Source: Aquaspirillum sp. LM1
GTDB lineage: Bacteria > Pseudomonadota > Gammaproteobacteria > Burkholderiales > Aquaspirillaceae
DNA length: 64,000 bases
NCBI RefSeq assembly: GCF_002002905.1
Contig: NZ_CP019509.1
Location: forward strand, 1,984,001-2,048,000
Direction of reading: 5' to 3'
The translations under genes were made by a program, and so were the position numbers. The notes beneath the pieces were generated by a model. That model worked only from the letters and a program-made list of their open reading frames with translations. It had not been told where the DNA came from and did not search any database. Shown here piece by piece: positions 35,994-45,429 of this stretch (position 1 is its first letter; each line of letters begins with the position of its first letter).

Positions 35994-36632
35994 TTACACG
36001 GCCACGTTAAAGTAACTGCGTTGCCCCTTGGCCTCGCTGATGCAGCGCAACAATAGCTCGAAGTCTTCCGGCTTATCAACAAAATCCAGCCGCTCGGTGT
36101 TGACCATAATCACCGGGGCAGCTTCGTATTGCATGAAAAACTCGCTATAGGCGGTGTCGATGCGCTTGAGGTAGCCATCAGGAAATGCCACTTCGTAGGG
36201 CGCGCCGTAGGCGGCAATCCGCCGGCTGAGCACCTCGACCGGGGCTTGCAGATACACCACCAGATCGGGCACGGGTAATTGTGCTGGCTGCAGTGCCGCC
36301 TGCAGGGTCTGGTACAGCGTCAGTTCGTCGGCTTCCAGGGTCAGCCGGGCAAACAGCGCGTCCTTCTCAAACAGGAAATCGCTGATCATATTGCCACCGT
36401 TGCCTTCTTCGGCCACCAGCTGGCGCAGGGTGTCCGCACGCTGCAGCAGGCTGTGCAGCTGGGTGGACAGCGCGTGGTGGCCCATGCTCTGGTAAAAGCG
36501 CGGCAAAAACGGGTTATCGCGAACCGGGTCGGCGTACAGGCGCAGGCCACAGTGCTCGGCCAGTTTTTTGGCCAGTGCGGTCTTGCCAACGCCGACCGGG
36601 CCTTCAATGGCAATATAACGGTATGGAATCAT
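35994..36632 (-). CDS. Deoxynucleoside kinase family protein
   Basis: The 212-residue P-loop kinase resembles the deoxyguanosine/deoxyadenosine/deoxycytidine kinase family: GPVGVGKT at 11-18, the DRxxxSD-like FLFEKDALFARL segment with the catalytic Glu before it, DLVVYLQAPVEVLSRRI, and YLKRIDTAYSEFF. It phosphorylates deoxynucleosides for salvage; the exact base is not decidable from sequence. Its place between folK and panB is typical of this gene in Neisseriales and related Betaproteobacteria. Confidence 0.88.
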   Translation of the reverse strand: MIPYRYIAIEGPVGVGKTALAKKLAEHCGLRLYADPVRDNPFLPRFYQSMGHHALSTQLHSLLQRADTLRQLVAEEGNGGNMISDFLFEKDALFARLTLEADELTLYQTLQAALQPAQLPVPDLVVYLQAPVEVLSRRIAAYGAPYEVAFPDGYLKRIDTAYSEFFMQYEAAPVIMVNTERLDFVDKPEDFELLLRCISEAKGQRSYFNVAV

Positions 36633-36708
36633 GGGTAAGCATCCGGTTGGCAGCGCACAGCATCAAGGCACACCCAGCTGAGTGGCCGGCAGAACGCTCA
36701 CCTTGTCG

Positions 36709-37203
36709 TCAGCCGGGCAGAATGTCAAGCCGGTAAATGCCCGACTGGTCACAATCGGCCAGGCAGTCCACCACCCGGCCCCGCCCCGGAATCTGCAGTG
36801 CTGCGGCCAGTTCGGCCAGCGGTACCAGCACAAATGCCCGCTCGTGCATGCGCGGATGCGGCAGGATCAGCGTCGTGCTGTCCTGGCAGTGTTCACCATA
36901 CAACAGCAGATCGAGATCGAGCACGCGTGGCGCATTGCGAAAGCTGCGCACCCGGCCAAAGCGGGTTTCCAGCGCCAGCAATGCCTCCAGCAGGGCGGAG
37001 GCATCCAGTGTGGTATCCAGCCGGGCAACGGCGTTGACAAAATCTGGCTGGTCGGCATAGCCCACCGGGGTGGTGGCGTACAGCGACGAGGCACAGACAT
37101 TGTGGCAGTGTGGCAATGTGGCCAGCGCCGCCAGCGCGGCGCTCACCTGCTGCGCGGGCTGTTCCAGATTGCTGCCCAGGGCAATATAGGCGGTGACGCT
37201 CAT
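36709..37203 (-). CDS. folK: HPPK, folate biosynthesis pyrophosphokinase FolK
   Basis: Transfers pyrophosphate from ATP to 6-hydroxymethyl-dihydropterin in folate synthesis. The 164 residues begin VTAYIALGSNLEQPAQQV and contain QPDFVNAVARLDT, FGRVRSF and the signature RVLDLDLLLYG followed by LPHPRMHERAFVLVPL. Start overlaps the pcnB stop by four bases, so the two are coupled. Confidence 0.97.
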   Translation of the reverse strand: MSVTAYIALGSNLEQPAQQVSAALAALATLPHCHNVCASSLYATTPVGYADQPDFVNAVARLDTTLDASALLEALLALETRFGRVRSFRNAPRVLDLDLLLYGEHCQDSTTLILPHPRMHERAFVLVPLAELAAALQIPGRGRVVDCLADCDQSGIYRLDILPG

Positions 37204-38549
37204 TCGCCGCTGTCCACCGGCTGGCCGTTGCCATTGGGTTTTTTCTTGCGCCGGCGGCGTTTTTTGGCGGCACCGCTACGTGGGCCGCCGCTGTCGCGGG
37301 CTGCGGCAATCAGTGCCTGGCGCTCGGCTTCGTCGCCATCCTGAAAGTCCGTCCACCAGTCCACCAGTTCCTGCGGCACTTCGCCCACCGCCGCGCGCAG
37401 CGCCAGGAAGTCGTAGCCAGCACGAAAACGCGGCTGCTCCAGCAAGCGGTAAGGCCGGCTGCCGTCACGGCTGTCAAAGCGCGGCTGCAGCGCCCAGATT
37501 TCACGCATGGTGGTGGCAAAGCGGCGCGGAATGGCCAACTGCTCTTCCTGGATGCGCTCGGCGGTGGCCATGGCGTCAAACAGCGCCGGAATCGGCTTGT
37601 CGCCCAGGTCCATGCGCCGGGTCCATTCGCGCTGGACCTGGTTCCACAGCAGGGTGGCAAGCAAGAAGCCCACCGACACCGGTTTGTCTTCGCGGATGCG
37701 CCGGTCGGTGTTTTCCAGCGCCAGCTGGACAAACGACGCGCCGGAAGACGACTCGGCAATCATGTCCAGTAGCGGGAAAATCCCCTGATGCAGGCCTTCC
37801 TGGCGCAGCATCTGCACACAGTCGTAAGCGTGGCCGGAGAACAGCATTTTCAGCATTTCGTCAAACAGCCGCGCCGCCGGCACGTTTTGCAGCAGCGGGG
37901 CCAGTTCGGCAATCGGCTTGCGCGTGGGCTCGTCAATGCGCAGCCCCAGCTTGGCGGCCAGACGCACCGCGCGCAGCATGCGCACCGGGTCTTCGCGGTA
38001 GCGCTGCACCGGGTTGCCAATCATCGCCAGCTTGCGTGCATGCACATCGCGCACGCCGTGGTGGTAGTCGATGATGGTTTCGTCGCTGGGGTTGTAAAAC
38101 AGCGCGTTGACGGTGAAATCCCGCCGGCGGGCGTCTTCTTCCTGGCTGCCGAACACATTGTCGTTGAGAATGCGCCCCTCGCTGTCGGTCACCGTGTCGT
38201 CGCCGCCACGGAACGTGGTGACCTCCACGGTTTCTGCGCCGACCATCACATGGACGATGCGAAAGCGCCGGCCAATGATGCGCGAACGGCGAAAGGCATG
38301 GTGCACCTGCTCGGGCGTGGCGTTGGTGGCCACGTCAAAGTCTTTGGGGTGCTGGTCCAGCAGCAGGTCGCGCACCGCGCCGCCCACCACAAAAGCGGCA
38401 AAGCCAGACTCCTGCAGGCGGGTGATAACTTTCAGCGCGGCCGGGCTGATGCCTTCGCGGCGCACCCCGTGCTGGGTAAATGGGATCACCCGAGGCCGCA
38501 CACGGCGGCTGGGGAACTTGAACACACGGCTAAGGAGCTTGCGAATCAT
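37200..38549 (-). CDS. pcnB: Poly(A) polymerase I PcnB
   Basis: Adds poly(A) tails to RNAs, marking them for decay. The nucleotidyltransferase head shows FVVGGAVRDLLLDQHPKDFD with DFDVATNA, and the RNA-binding region has GRRFRIVHVMVG and RDFTVNALFYNP. At 449 residues it matches the bacterial PcnB length, with a basic C-terminal tail (AAKKRRRRKKKPNGNG), a usual feature. It is followed directly by folK, which is the standard order in Proteobacteria. Confidence 0.95.
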   Translation of the reverse strand: MIRKLLSRVFKFPSRRVRPRVIPFTQHGVRREGISPAALKVITRLQESGFAAFVVGGAVRDLLLDQHPKDFDVATNATPEQVHHAFRRSRIIGRRFRIVHVMVGAETVEVTTFRGGDDTVTDSEGRILNDNVFGSQEEDARRRDFTVNALFYNPSDETIIDYHHGVRDVHARKLAMIGNPVQRYREDPVRMLRAVRLAAKLGLRIDEPTRKPIAELAPLLQNVPAARLFDEMLKMLFSGHAYDCVQMLRQEGLHQGIFPLLDMIAESSSGASFVQLALENTDRRIREDKPVSVGFLLATLLWNQVQREWTRRMDLGDKPIPALFDAMATAERIQEEQLAIPRRFATTMREIWALQPRFDSRDGSRPYRLLEQPRFRAGYDFLALRAAVGEVPQELVDWWTDFQDGDEAERQALIAAARDSGGPRSGAAKKRRRRKKKPNGNGQPVDSGE

Positions 38550-38729
38550 CGCTTTCGGATAAACAGTTGGCGAAACAAGGTCGGGATTATACCGCCTTGT
38601 GGCCGGTTTCTGCGTGAATTCGGCAAGATGGCGTCATTCTGTTGGCTGGCTGGCAGCAGATCGGGGCATTCAGCCAGCCACGGCACTGGACGAACAAAGG
38701 TTAAAAACCAGAAAGCACTTGCCGACACA

Positions 38730-38748
38730 AATAAGAATAACTATCATT
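38730..38748 (+). promoter_or_regulatory. Fur-box-like site
   Basis: AATAAGAATAACTATCATT fits the 19-bp Fur consensus well when read in reverse (AATGATAGTTATTCTTATT versus AATGATAATNATTATCATT). It lies about 120 bases upstream of the small gene at 38868. Sequence match only. Confidence 0.45.
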
Positions 38749-38867
38749 TGATGGGTGTATTATCGTGGCAACCGTCCCGCTCACCGGCCCAAATCGGCCA
38801 GGCTGGCCCTGGGTGCCTGACCGCCCTGGCATGCGCCAGCACGCCAATCTGAATCAAGGAGTCCGCC

Positions 38868-39143
38868 ATGTTGTCCTGGTTATCCCGCCGCCGCCCCGCC
38901 CCGCTGATTCCACGTGCCCCGCTGTTTCGCCTGGCCCGTTTGTATGCGCTGTCCAGCGCGGTGATTGGCGAATACCTGTGGGAAGAGCGTGCCCGCTGGC
39001 AACGAGCGGTGGAAGGCGCATGGACAGTAGAAGAATACGCCCAGTTGCGCGAGCCGCTGGCGGCAGCGTTGCGCGCCGTAGGGGCCGAAACCGAGGCGCA
39101 GGGGGTGATGGCCGAGTTTGATGCGCTGATTGCCCCCGGCTGA
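38868..39143 (+). CDS. Small hypothetical protein behind a Fur-like site
   Basis: A 91-residue protein (MLSWLSRRRPAPLIPRAPLF) with an Arg-rich N-terminus and a helical remainder (LYALSSAVIGEYLWEERARW; EEYAQLREPLAAALRAVGAE). AAGGAG stands seven bases before the ATG, so translation is likely. No known domain or signal peptide is seen. The Fur-box-like sequence upstream hints at iron regulation. Confidence 0.65.
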   Translation: MLSWLSRRRPAPLIPRAPLFRLARLYALSSAVIGEYLWEERARWQRAVEGAWTVEEYAQLREPLAAALRAVGAETEAQGVMAEFDALIAPG

Positions 39144-39354
39144 ATCCGCCCCATAATTGTGCTGGCCAGGGTGGTTGTGCCTTGGCTGGCCAGCGTCAGC
39201 AAGCCAATTTTATGGCGCTGGCACAGGCCGTGGCGGCTTAAACCGACAAACCGCCATGCTGCACTGCGGCACTGCCCGCCAGAGTGGATTCCTGTTAATC
39301 TTGCCAGCATTGCCGACTTTGCCGCTTTTGCGACGCTACCCCAAGATTGCCGCC

Positions 39355-40887
39355 ATGCAACACGACTACCTCGAACGCATCCTCACCTCCCGCGTCTACG
39401 ACGTGGCCATCGAAACCCCGCTCGACCCGGCACCAGGCCTGTCACGCCGGCTGGACAACACCGTGCTGCTCAAGCGCGAAGACCTGCAGCCGGTGTTCTC
39501 GTTCAAGCTGCGTGGAGCCTACAACAAAATGGCCCGCCTGAGCGCTGAGCAACTGCAGCGCGGGGTGATTGCCGCCTCCGCCGGCAACCACGCCCAGGGC
39601 GTGGCGCTGTCGGCGCAAAAACTGGGCTGCGAAGCCACCATCGTCATGCCGGTCACCACCCCGCAGGTGAAGATTGATGGCGTCACCCGTCGCGGCGGCA
39701 AAGTGGTGCTGCATGGCGATTCCTACAGCGACGCCTATCAGCACGCCAAAAAGCTGGAAGCCGAAAACGGCATGACCTTTATCCATCCGTACGACGATCC
39801 GGATGTGATTGCCGGCCAGGGCACCATCGGCATGGAAATCCTGCGCCAGCACCCGGATCCCATCCACGCCGTGTTTGTTGCCATCGGCGGCGGTGGCCTG
39901 GCTGCCGGGGTGGCGGCGTATGTGAAGCGACTCAAGCCAGAAATCAAGGTGATTGGCGTGCAAACGGTGGATTCCGACGCCATGCACCGCTCGATTGCCG
40001 CCGGCCATCGGGTGGAACTGAAAGACGTGGGCCTGTTTGCCGACGGCATCGCGGTGAAGCTGGTGGGCGAGGAAACCTTCCGTTTGTGCCGCGAGCTGCT
40101 CGACGAAGTGATTCTGGTCGACACCGACCAGATCTGCGCGGCCCTGAAGGATGTCTTTGAAGACACCCGCGCCATTCTCGAGCCCGCCGGTGCCGCCGCC
40201 GTGGCCGGGCTCAAGCTGTACGCCCAGCGTCAGGACATTCATGGCGAAACCCTGGTGGCAGTGGCATGCGGGGCCAATATGAACTTCGACCGCCTGCGCC
40301 ATGTGGCCGAGCGCGCCGAGCTGGGCGAACAGCGCGAAGCCGTGCTGGCCGTCACCCTGCCGGAACAGCCAGGCAGCTTCAAGAAATTCTGTTCGCTGGT
40401 GGGCAGCCGCAACATCACCGAATTTAACTACCGCTACGCCGATGACCACACCGCCCATGTGTTTGTCGGCGTGCAGATCCAGCGCCGCCAGGACGTGGCC
40501 GGCATGCTCAAGGATCTAGCCGACAGCGGCCTGCAGGCGCTGGACCTCACCGACAACGAACTGGCCAAGCTGCATATCCGCCATCTGGTGGGCGGCCACG
40601 CGCCACAGCTGCCCAATGAACGCGCCATCCGCTTTGAGTTTCCCGAACGCCCCGGCGCGCTGATGCGCTTTCTGACCGCCATGCACACCGACTGGAACAT
40701 CAGCCTGTTCCACTACCGCAACCACGGTGCCGACTATGGCCGCGTGCTGGTGGGCGTGCAAGTGCCAGACAGCGACCGCCAGGCATTCCAGACCTTCCTG
40801 GACGAACTGGGCTACCCCTGGGTAGACGAAACCGACAACCCGGCGTACCGGCTGTTTCTGGGCAATAGTCAGGCGAACAAACCATGA
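39355..40887 (+). CDS. ilvA: Threonine ammonia-lyase, biosynthetic (IlvA)
   Basis: PLP enzyme of isoleucine synthesis that deaminates threonine to 2-oxobutyrate. Of 510 residues, the N-terminal catalytic domain has the PLP Lys51 in FSFKLRGAYNK, the SAGNHAQGVA loop and GGGGLAAG phosphate grip. Two C-terminal ACT-like regulatory domains (PEQPGSFKKFCSLVGSRNIT and PERPGALMRFLTAM) bind isoleucine/valine, so this is the allosteric long form. The ATG at 39355 (MQHDYLERIL) matches the family. gph overlaps its end by four bases (ATGA). Confidence 0.96.
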   Translation: MQHDYLERILTSRVYDVAIETPLDPAPGLSRRLDNTVLLKREDLQPVFSFKLRGAYNKMARLSAEQLQRGVIAASAGNHAQGVALSAQKLGCEATIVMPVTTPQVKIDGVTRRGGKVVLHGDSYSDAYQHAKKLEAENGMTFIHPYDDPDVIAGQGTIGMEILRQHPDPIHAVFVAIGGGGLAAGVAAYVKRLKPEIKVIGVQTVDSDAMHRSIAAGHRVELKDVGLFADGIAVKLVGEETFRLCRELLDEVILVDTDQICAALKDVFEDTRAILEPAGAAAVAGLKLYAQRQDIHGETLVAVACGANMNFDRLRHVAERAELGEQREAVLAVTLPEQPGSFKKFCSLVGSRNITEFNYRYADDHTAHVFVGVQIQRRQDVAGMLKDLADSGLQALDLTDNELAKLHIRHLVGGHAPQLPNERAIRFEFPERPGALMRFLTAMHTDWNISLFHYRNHGADYGRVLVGVQVPDSDRQAFQTFLDELGYPWVDETDNPAYRLFLGNSQANKP

Positions 40888-41546
40888 TCCGCGCCGTGCT
40901 GTTTGACCTGGACGGCACGCTGGCTGACACCGCCCGCGACCTGGGCTGGGCGCTGAACGCACTGCTGGCCGAGCACGGCCTGCCGCCGCAGCCGTATGAA
41001 GCCATGCGCCCGATTGCCTCGCACGGCGCACGCGGGCTGATTCGCCTGGGCTTTGGCCTGGACCGTGACGACAGCCGTTTTGACGGCCTGCGCCAGCGCT
41101 TTCTGGACCTGTACGATACCCATTACGCCGACGATACCGTGCTGTTTGACGGCGTGCCCGAGCTGATCGACGGCCTGGCCCACGCCGGCTACGCCTGGGG
41201 AATTGTCACCAACAAGCCGATGCGCTTCACCGATAAGCTGGTGCCCCGGCTGGGCTTTCCCATCGCGCCAGCCGTGGTGGTCAGCGGCGACACCGTGGGC
41301 GTGGCCAAACCCGACCCCAGACCCATGCTGCACGCCGCCGCCGGGCTGAACACCCCCCCGGCGCAGTGCATGTACGTGGGCGACGCCGAGCGTGACATCG
41401 AAGCGGGCCGGGCCACCGGCATGCGCACCGTGCTGGCCGACTATGGCTACATTGCTGCCCACGACGCCCCACACACCTGGGGTGCTGACCTGCGCATTGC
41501 CCAACCAGTGCAATTACTGGACTATCTGCCCCCACTTGGGCTATGA
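40884..41546 (+). CDS. gph: HAD-family phosphoglycolate phosphatase
   Basis: The 220-residue HAD hydrolase has motif I FDLDGTLADT (Asp8 nucleophile, Asp10), motif II TNKP, motif III Lys in VAKPDPRP, and motif IV VGDAERDIEAGRA. The cap region and length fit phosphoglycolate phosphatase (Gph) of proteobacteria; the second HAD subfamily (MupP-like) is an alternative. It is translationally coupled to ilvA and ends just before ssrA. Confidence 0.85.
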   Translation: MIRAVLFDLDGTLADTARDLGWALNALLAEHGLPPQPYEAMRPIASHGARGLIRLGFGLDRDDSRFDGLRQRFLDLYDTHYADDTVLFDGVPELIDGLAHAGYAWGIVTNKPMRFTDKLVPRLGFPIAPAVVVSGDTVGVAKPDPRPMLHAAAGLNTPPAQCMYVGDAERDIEAGRATGMRTVLADYGYIAAHDAPHTWGADLRIAQPVQLLDYLPPLGL

Positions 41547-41578
41547 TGGAGCACTGAATTCGTTTTCAGACCAGCATC

Positions 41579-41941
41579 GGGGGCGACATGGCTTCGACGG
41601 GGGTTGCAAAGCGGATGAGGGCATACCGGGATCTCAGACCCCCGTAAAACACTGAATTTATATATTCGCAAACGACGAATCTTACGCTCTGGCCGCTTAA
41701 TTGCGCCGGACTCTGCGCTATCTCGCCCATCGGGTAGGTCGGGTCAAACCGACAGCAGAGTCATTTAGATGGGATCGTGCCGATCCGGGTTACTTGGGTC
41801 GGAGCTAAACTATAGGTAACTCGCCAAAGCACAGCCTGTCGGTCGGCGGTGTGGCGGTTAAATCCAGTTGGCCAGACTAAGTATGTAGAACTCACCGTAG
41901 AGGATTTCCGGACGCGGGTTCGATCCCCGCCGCCTCCACCA
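41579..41941 (+). ncRNA. ssrA: Transfer-messenger RNA
   Basis: The 363-base tmRNA begins GGGGGCGACATGGCTTCGAC and ends with the T-arm GGGTTCGATCCCCGCCGCCTCCACCA split across that region, closing a tRNA-like acceptor. The reading frame GCAAACGACGAATCTTACGC encodes ANDESYALAA and a TAA, similar to the neisserial tag ANDETYALAA. The pseudoknot region (41700-41880) follows. Confidence 0.97.
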
Positions 41942-41975
41942 AAACATCACTTCATGGCCTGCCATGAAGCCTTGG

Positions 41976-42012
41976 AAACCCCGATAGCCTGCTTAGGTTT
42001 TCGGGGTTTTTA
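41976..42012 (+). terminator. ssrA terminator
   Basis: AAACCCCGA (41976-41984) pairs with TCGGGGTTT (42001-42009), followed by T-residues. Confidence 0.88.
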
Positions 42013-42107
42013 TTGGCCTGAATTTTCAAATCCTAGGCATGCGCAGATCTGCCCAATTCGACTGCGCAACCAGCACATCTACCCGTTGGCCGGCTGAACC
42101 AGTGTCG

Positions 42108-42764
42108 TCAATCCTCCCCACACCGCCGCCGCCCGGCCCATGCCGCGCGCACCGCCTCGGCACTGGCGCAGGGGGCGTTGAACTGGTCGCGCCAGCGCTG
42201 GCCGTTGCCATCGCAGCCGTCCACGCCATAGGCATCCACGCCCAGCAGCGTATCGCCGTTCGCCATCTCCCCGCCCAGTTCTGCCAGCAGGCGGGCCTCG
42301 TCCGCCAGACTCAGCGCCGGGGCATGGCCGTAGCGGCTTCCGGTGACCCAGCCGGCGGCGCCAAAACCGCCAATCAGCCGCAGTCGCTCCGGGCGCAGTT
42401 GCCAGAAGCTGAAATCACCAAATGACAGGTACTGTTCTGCCGCCGGGTGCAGGCGGGCAAAGCGTGCCTGGGCCATGGCGTCCAGCGTTACCGGTTCGGC
42501 GTAACCCATCAGGCTGAGCCGGGGGGCACCTTCGGTGGGGGCATACGGATCGACCACCAGCAGGCTGGCGCGCGGGTCGGCACGCAGGTTACGGGTGTGT
42601 TCGGCCAGGCCGCTGATCAGGAATGCCGGGCAGCCATCCGGCTGGGCCACCAGGTTGACCGCAGACGCAAATGGCCAGCCATCCTGCTCGACCGACAGGG
42701 TGGCCAGTGCGCCATGTGACGCCCGGCGCAACACCCGCTGGGCCAAATGGTAGGGGTCTTTCAT
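42108..42764 (-). CDS. FMN-binding split-barrel (HugZ/pyridoxamine oxidase-like) protein
   Basis: A 218-residue pyridoxamine-5'-phosphate-oxidase-like protein. The N-terminal barrel has HGALATLSVEQDGWPFASAV and LLVVDPYAPTEGAPRLSLMG, and the C-terminal part LRLIGGFGAAGWV followed by a DUF2470-like region resembles HugZ-type heme-utilisation proteins. The ATG at 42764 has TGGAG upstream. No heme-uptake genes are adjacent, so heme binding is only inferred from the family. Confidence 0.78.
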   Translation of the reverse strand: MKDPYHLAQRVLRRASHGALATLSVEQDGWPFASAVNLVAQPDGCPAFLISGLAEHTRNLRADPRASLLVVDPYAPTEGAPRLSLMGYAEPVTLDAMAQARFARLHPAAEQYLSFGDFSFWQLRPERLRLIGGFGAAGWVTGSRYGHAPALSLADEARLLAELGGEMANGDTLLGVDAYGVDGCDGNGQRWRDQFNAPCASAEAVRAAWAGRRRCGED

Positions 42765-43003
42765 ACAAACTCCATCTTGCTGGGCATGTTTGGGGTAATG
42801 CGGATCATTGTCGCTGGCCCTGTCCGGTGTGACAACAGGGCGATCGCCCGAACGCCTCCCCCTTGACAATCAATCCCCTCAACACCGTCTCGGTGGTTCA
42901 TCGCTTCTGGAGGTGTGCTGCGTCCTGCTTTTTTGGCCCGACACATGACAAACAAGCACAGCAGCATCTTGAGCCCACCCATCCGCCACGCTACACTTGG
43001 GCG

Positions 43004-43954
43004 ATGGCACACCTCCACGACAACGGTTATAAATACCTGTTTTCCCACGCCGAACTGGTGCAGGAACTGCTGGAAGCTTTTGCCCCGCCGGGGGTGTCCG
43101 CTTTGCTGGATTACACCACCTTGCGCCTGGAAAACGGCAACTACGTCACCCCGGCGATGAAGCCGCGCGCGGATGATCTTGTCTGGTCGGTCGAACTACA
43201 GGGGCGGCGGATTTATTTGTATTTGCTGCTGGAATTCCAATCCACCCCAGACGACACCATGCCGGCGCGCATGCTGCAATATGTGGCTGCGCTTTACGAC
43301 CACCTGCTGCGCAGCAAGGCGGTCAATGTCGCCGAAGGGCTGCCGCCGGTATTGCCCATCGTGCTGTACAACGGCGACGCCCGCTGGCGGCAAAGCAGCG
43401 AACTCTACGATCTGATTCGCGTCCATCCGCAGGTGCTGAAAGCCTTTCAGCCCCGGCTGAAATTCTGGCTGCTGGACGAAGGGGCATTCCCCGCTGCCGA
43501 GCTGGAAGACATGCACCGCGTGGTGGCGGCCATCTTTTGTTTTGAACACACGCCAGACAGCGCAGCGGCCAAACGCGCCATTCGCAACCTGGCTGATGCC
43601 GTCGCCCACTCCCCGTTCAAGCAACGCATCGACCGGGTGGTGACGCGCTGGATAAAACACCGGCTGCAGAGCAAAATGCCCGGACTGGCCGTGCCCGATG
43701 CCGAAGAATTGACGAAAGGGATGGAAATGCTGGAAACCAATATTGACCGCTGGGAAGCGCAGGCGATTGCCAAGGGGATGCAGCAGGGTGAAGCGCTGTT
43801 GCTGCAACGCCAGCTGACCCGCCGTTTTGGCGCGCTGTCGGCCACGCGGCTGGCCAACATTGCCGCAGCCACGCCGGCCCAGCTGGAAAGCTGGGGCGAC
43901 CGGGTGCTGGAGGCCAAATCGCTGGATGAGGTATTTGGCGACACCCGGCACTGA
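43004..43954 (+). CDS. Rpn-family recombination-promoting nuclease/putative transposase
   Basis: The 316-residue protein starts with the Rpn/PD-(D/E)XK fold: DNGYKYLFSHAELVQELLEA, then ADDLVWSVELQGRRIYLYLL and LEFQS (E-x-Q catalytic strand), and the VLPIVLYNG segment. The C-terminal part (QGEALLLQRQLTRRFGALS) is a DUF4351-like tail. Rpn proteins are Ca2+-stimulated DNA endonucleases that promote RecA-independent recombination and are often phase-variable. The ATG at 43004 (MAHLHDNGYK) fits the family start. Confidence 0.88.
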   Translation: MAHLHDNGYKYLFSHAELVQELLEAFAPPGVSALLDYTTLRLENGNYVTPAMKPRADDLVWSVELQGRRIYLYLLLEFQSTPDDTMPARMLQYVAALYDHLLRSKAVNVAEGLPPVLPIVLYNGDARWRQSSELYDLIRVHPQVLKAFQPRLKFWLLDEGAFPAAELEDMHRVVAAIFCFEHTPDSAAAKRAIRNLADAVAHSPFKQRIDRVVTRWIKHRLQSKMPGLAVPDAEELTKGMEMLETNIDRWEAQAIAKGMQQGEALLLQRQLTRRFGALSATRLANIAAATPAQLESWGDRVLEAKSLDEVFGDTRH

Positions 43955-44115
43955 GCGTGGACTCCCCACAACCCCTTTCTGCCACAGTGGGCCGCCACAC
44001 ACAAGCGGCGATGCGCCACCCAGGCCGTGAGGCTGACCGGCCAGCGGTGATGCGATTGCCTTGGGGGCGACAAGCCACACTTTGCCTGCATCGCAACTAA
44101 TGGTAAAGTTGGCCC

Positions 44116-44146
44116 CGGCGCAATGTTGCAATGCAGCATTGCGCCG
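44116..44146 (+). promoter_or_regulatory. Palindrome with TGCA core upstream of the thiolase gene
   Basis: CGGCGCAATG and CATTGCGCCG form a perfect 10-bp stem around TTGCAATGCAG. The inner part (TGTTGCAATGCAGCA) resembles the TGC-rich palindromes bound by the polyhydroxybutyrate regulator PhaR. It lies 62 bases upstream of the start. No phaR gene is in the window. Confidence 0.4.
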
Positions 44147-44207
44147 CAGGATCGCAAGGAAATCCCGGTTGCCGGGACACATCAGAAAAATAGAGGAACA
44201 CTGACAA

Positions 44208-45386
44208 ATGACAAAAGACGTTTTGGTATTGAGCGCCGTGCGCTCGGCGGTGGGTACGTTCAATGGCTCGCTGGCCAGCCTGGAACCGGCTGATCTGGCT
44301 GGCCGGGTGATGAAAGAAGCGATTGCCCGCTCCGGCGTGGACGCTCAGGCCATCAATTACGTGACCGTGGGCAACTGCATCCCCACCGAGTCGCGCTTTG
44401 CCTACGTGGCTCGTGTGGCATCGATTCAGGCCGGTCTGCCGATGGAATCGGTGGCAATGGCGGTAAACCGCCTGTGCTCGTCCGGCCTGCAGGCTGTGGT
44501 CAGCACTGCGCAAAACATTTTGCTGGGTGATTGCGACTACGGCATTGGCGGCGGCGTGGAAGTGATGTCGCGCGGTGCTTACATGCTGCCGGCGCTGCGC
44601 AGCGGTGCCCGTCTGGGCAATACCCAGGCCATCGACATGATGGTGGACACCCTGACCGACCCGTTTGGCGTCGGCCACATGGGCATCACCGCTGAAAACC
44701 TGGCCAGCAAGTGGGGCATCAGCCGCGAAGATCAGGACGCCTTTGCGCTGGAATCGCAGCAACGCGCGGCCAAAGCCATCGCCGAAGGCCGTTTTGCCGG
44801 CCAGATCGTGCCGATCACGCTGAAGGGCCGCAAGGGCGACACCGTGTTCGATACCGACGAACACCCGCGCGCCACCACGCTGGAAGCGCTGGCAGCCATG
44901 AAGCCGGCCTTCAAGAAAGATGGCTCGGTGACGGCAGGTAACGCCTCCGGCCTGAACGACGGCGCAGCTTTCCTGGTGCTGGCTGATGCCGCCACGGCGA
45001 TGAACGCTGGCCACAAGGCGATGGCGCGTCTGGTGTCTTATGCCGTGGCCGGGGTGCCCAACGATGTGATGGGCGAAGGCCCGATTCCGGCTACCAAGCT
45101 GGCGCTGAAAAAAGCCGGCCTGAGCCTGGACCAGATCGATGTGATCGAATCCAACGAAGCATTTGCCTCGCAGGCGCTGGCCGTGGCCAAGGCGCTGGAA
45201 CTGGATCTGGGCAAGACCAACGTCAACGGCGGTGCCATTGCCCTGGGTCACCCGGTGGGCTGCTCCGGTGCGCTGATTGCCACCAAGGCGCTGCACGAAC
45301 TGCATCGCGTGCAAGGCCGTTACGCGCTGGTGACCATGTGTATCGGCGGCGGTCAGGGCATTGCGGTGATTTTTGAACGGGTGTAA
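44208..45386 (+). CDS. bktB: Beta-ketothiolase (acetyl-CoA C-acyltransferase, BktB-like)
   Basis: The 392-residue thiolase has the acyl-accepting Cys90 in NRLCSSGLQA, the active-site His in GGAIALGHPVGCSG and the second Cys in MCIGGGQGIA. It resembles the Cupriavidus BktB type, including KGRKGDTVFDTDEHPR, the GNASGLNDGAA region and the last residues IAVIFERV. It condenses acyl-CoAs for polyhydroxyalkanoate synthesis or splits ketoacyl-CoA; the direction is not fixed by sequence. phaB/phaC are not neighbours. Confidence 0.92.
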   Translation: MTKDVLVLSAVRSAVGTFNGSLASLEPADLAGRVMKEAIARSGVDAQAINYVTVGNCIPTESRFAYVARVASIQAGLPMESVAMAVNRLCSSGLQAVVSTAQNILLGDCDYGIGGGVEVMSRGAYMLPALRSGARLGNTQAIDMMVDTLTDPFGVGHMGITAENLASKWGISREDQDAFALESQQRAAKAIAEGRFAGQIVPITLKGRKGDTVFDTDEHPRATTLEALAAMKPAFKKDGSVTAGNASGLNDGAAFLVLADAATAMNAGHKAMARLVSYAVAGVPNDVMGEGPIPATKLALKKAGLSLDQIDVIESNEAFASQALAVAKALELDLGKTNVNGGAIALGHPVGCSGALIATKALHELHRVQGRYALVTMCIGGGQGIAVIFERV

Positions 45387-45429
45387 GCCTGCGCTGATGT
45401 TACCCCCGGCTTGAATCTGTTTAAGCCTT

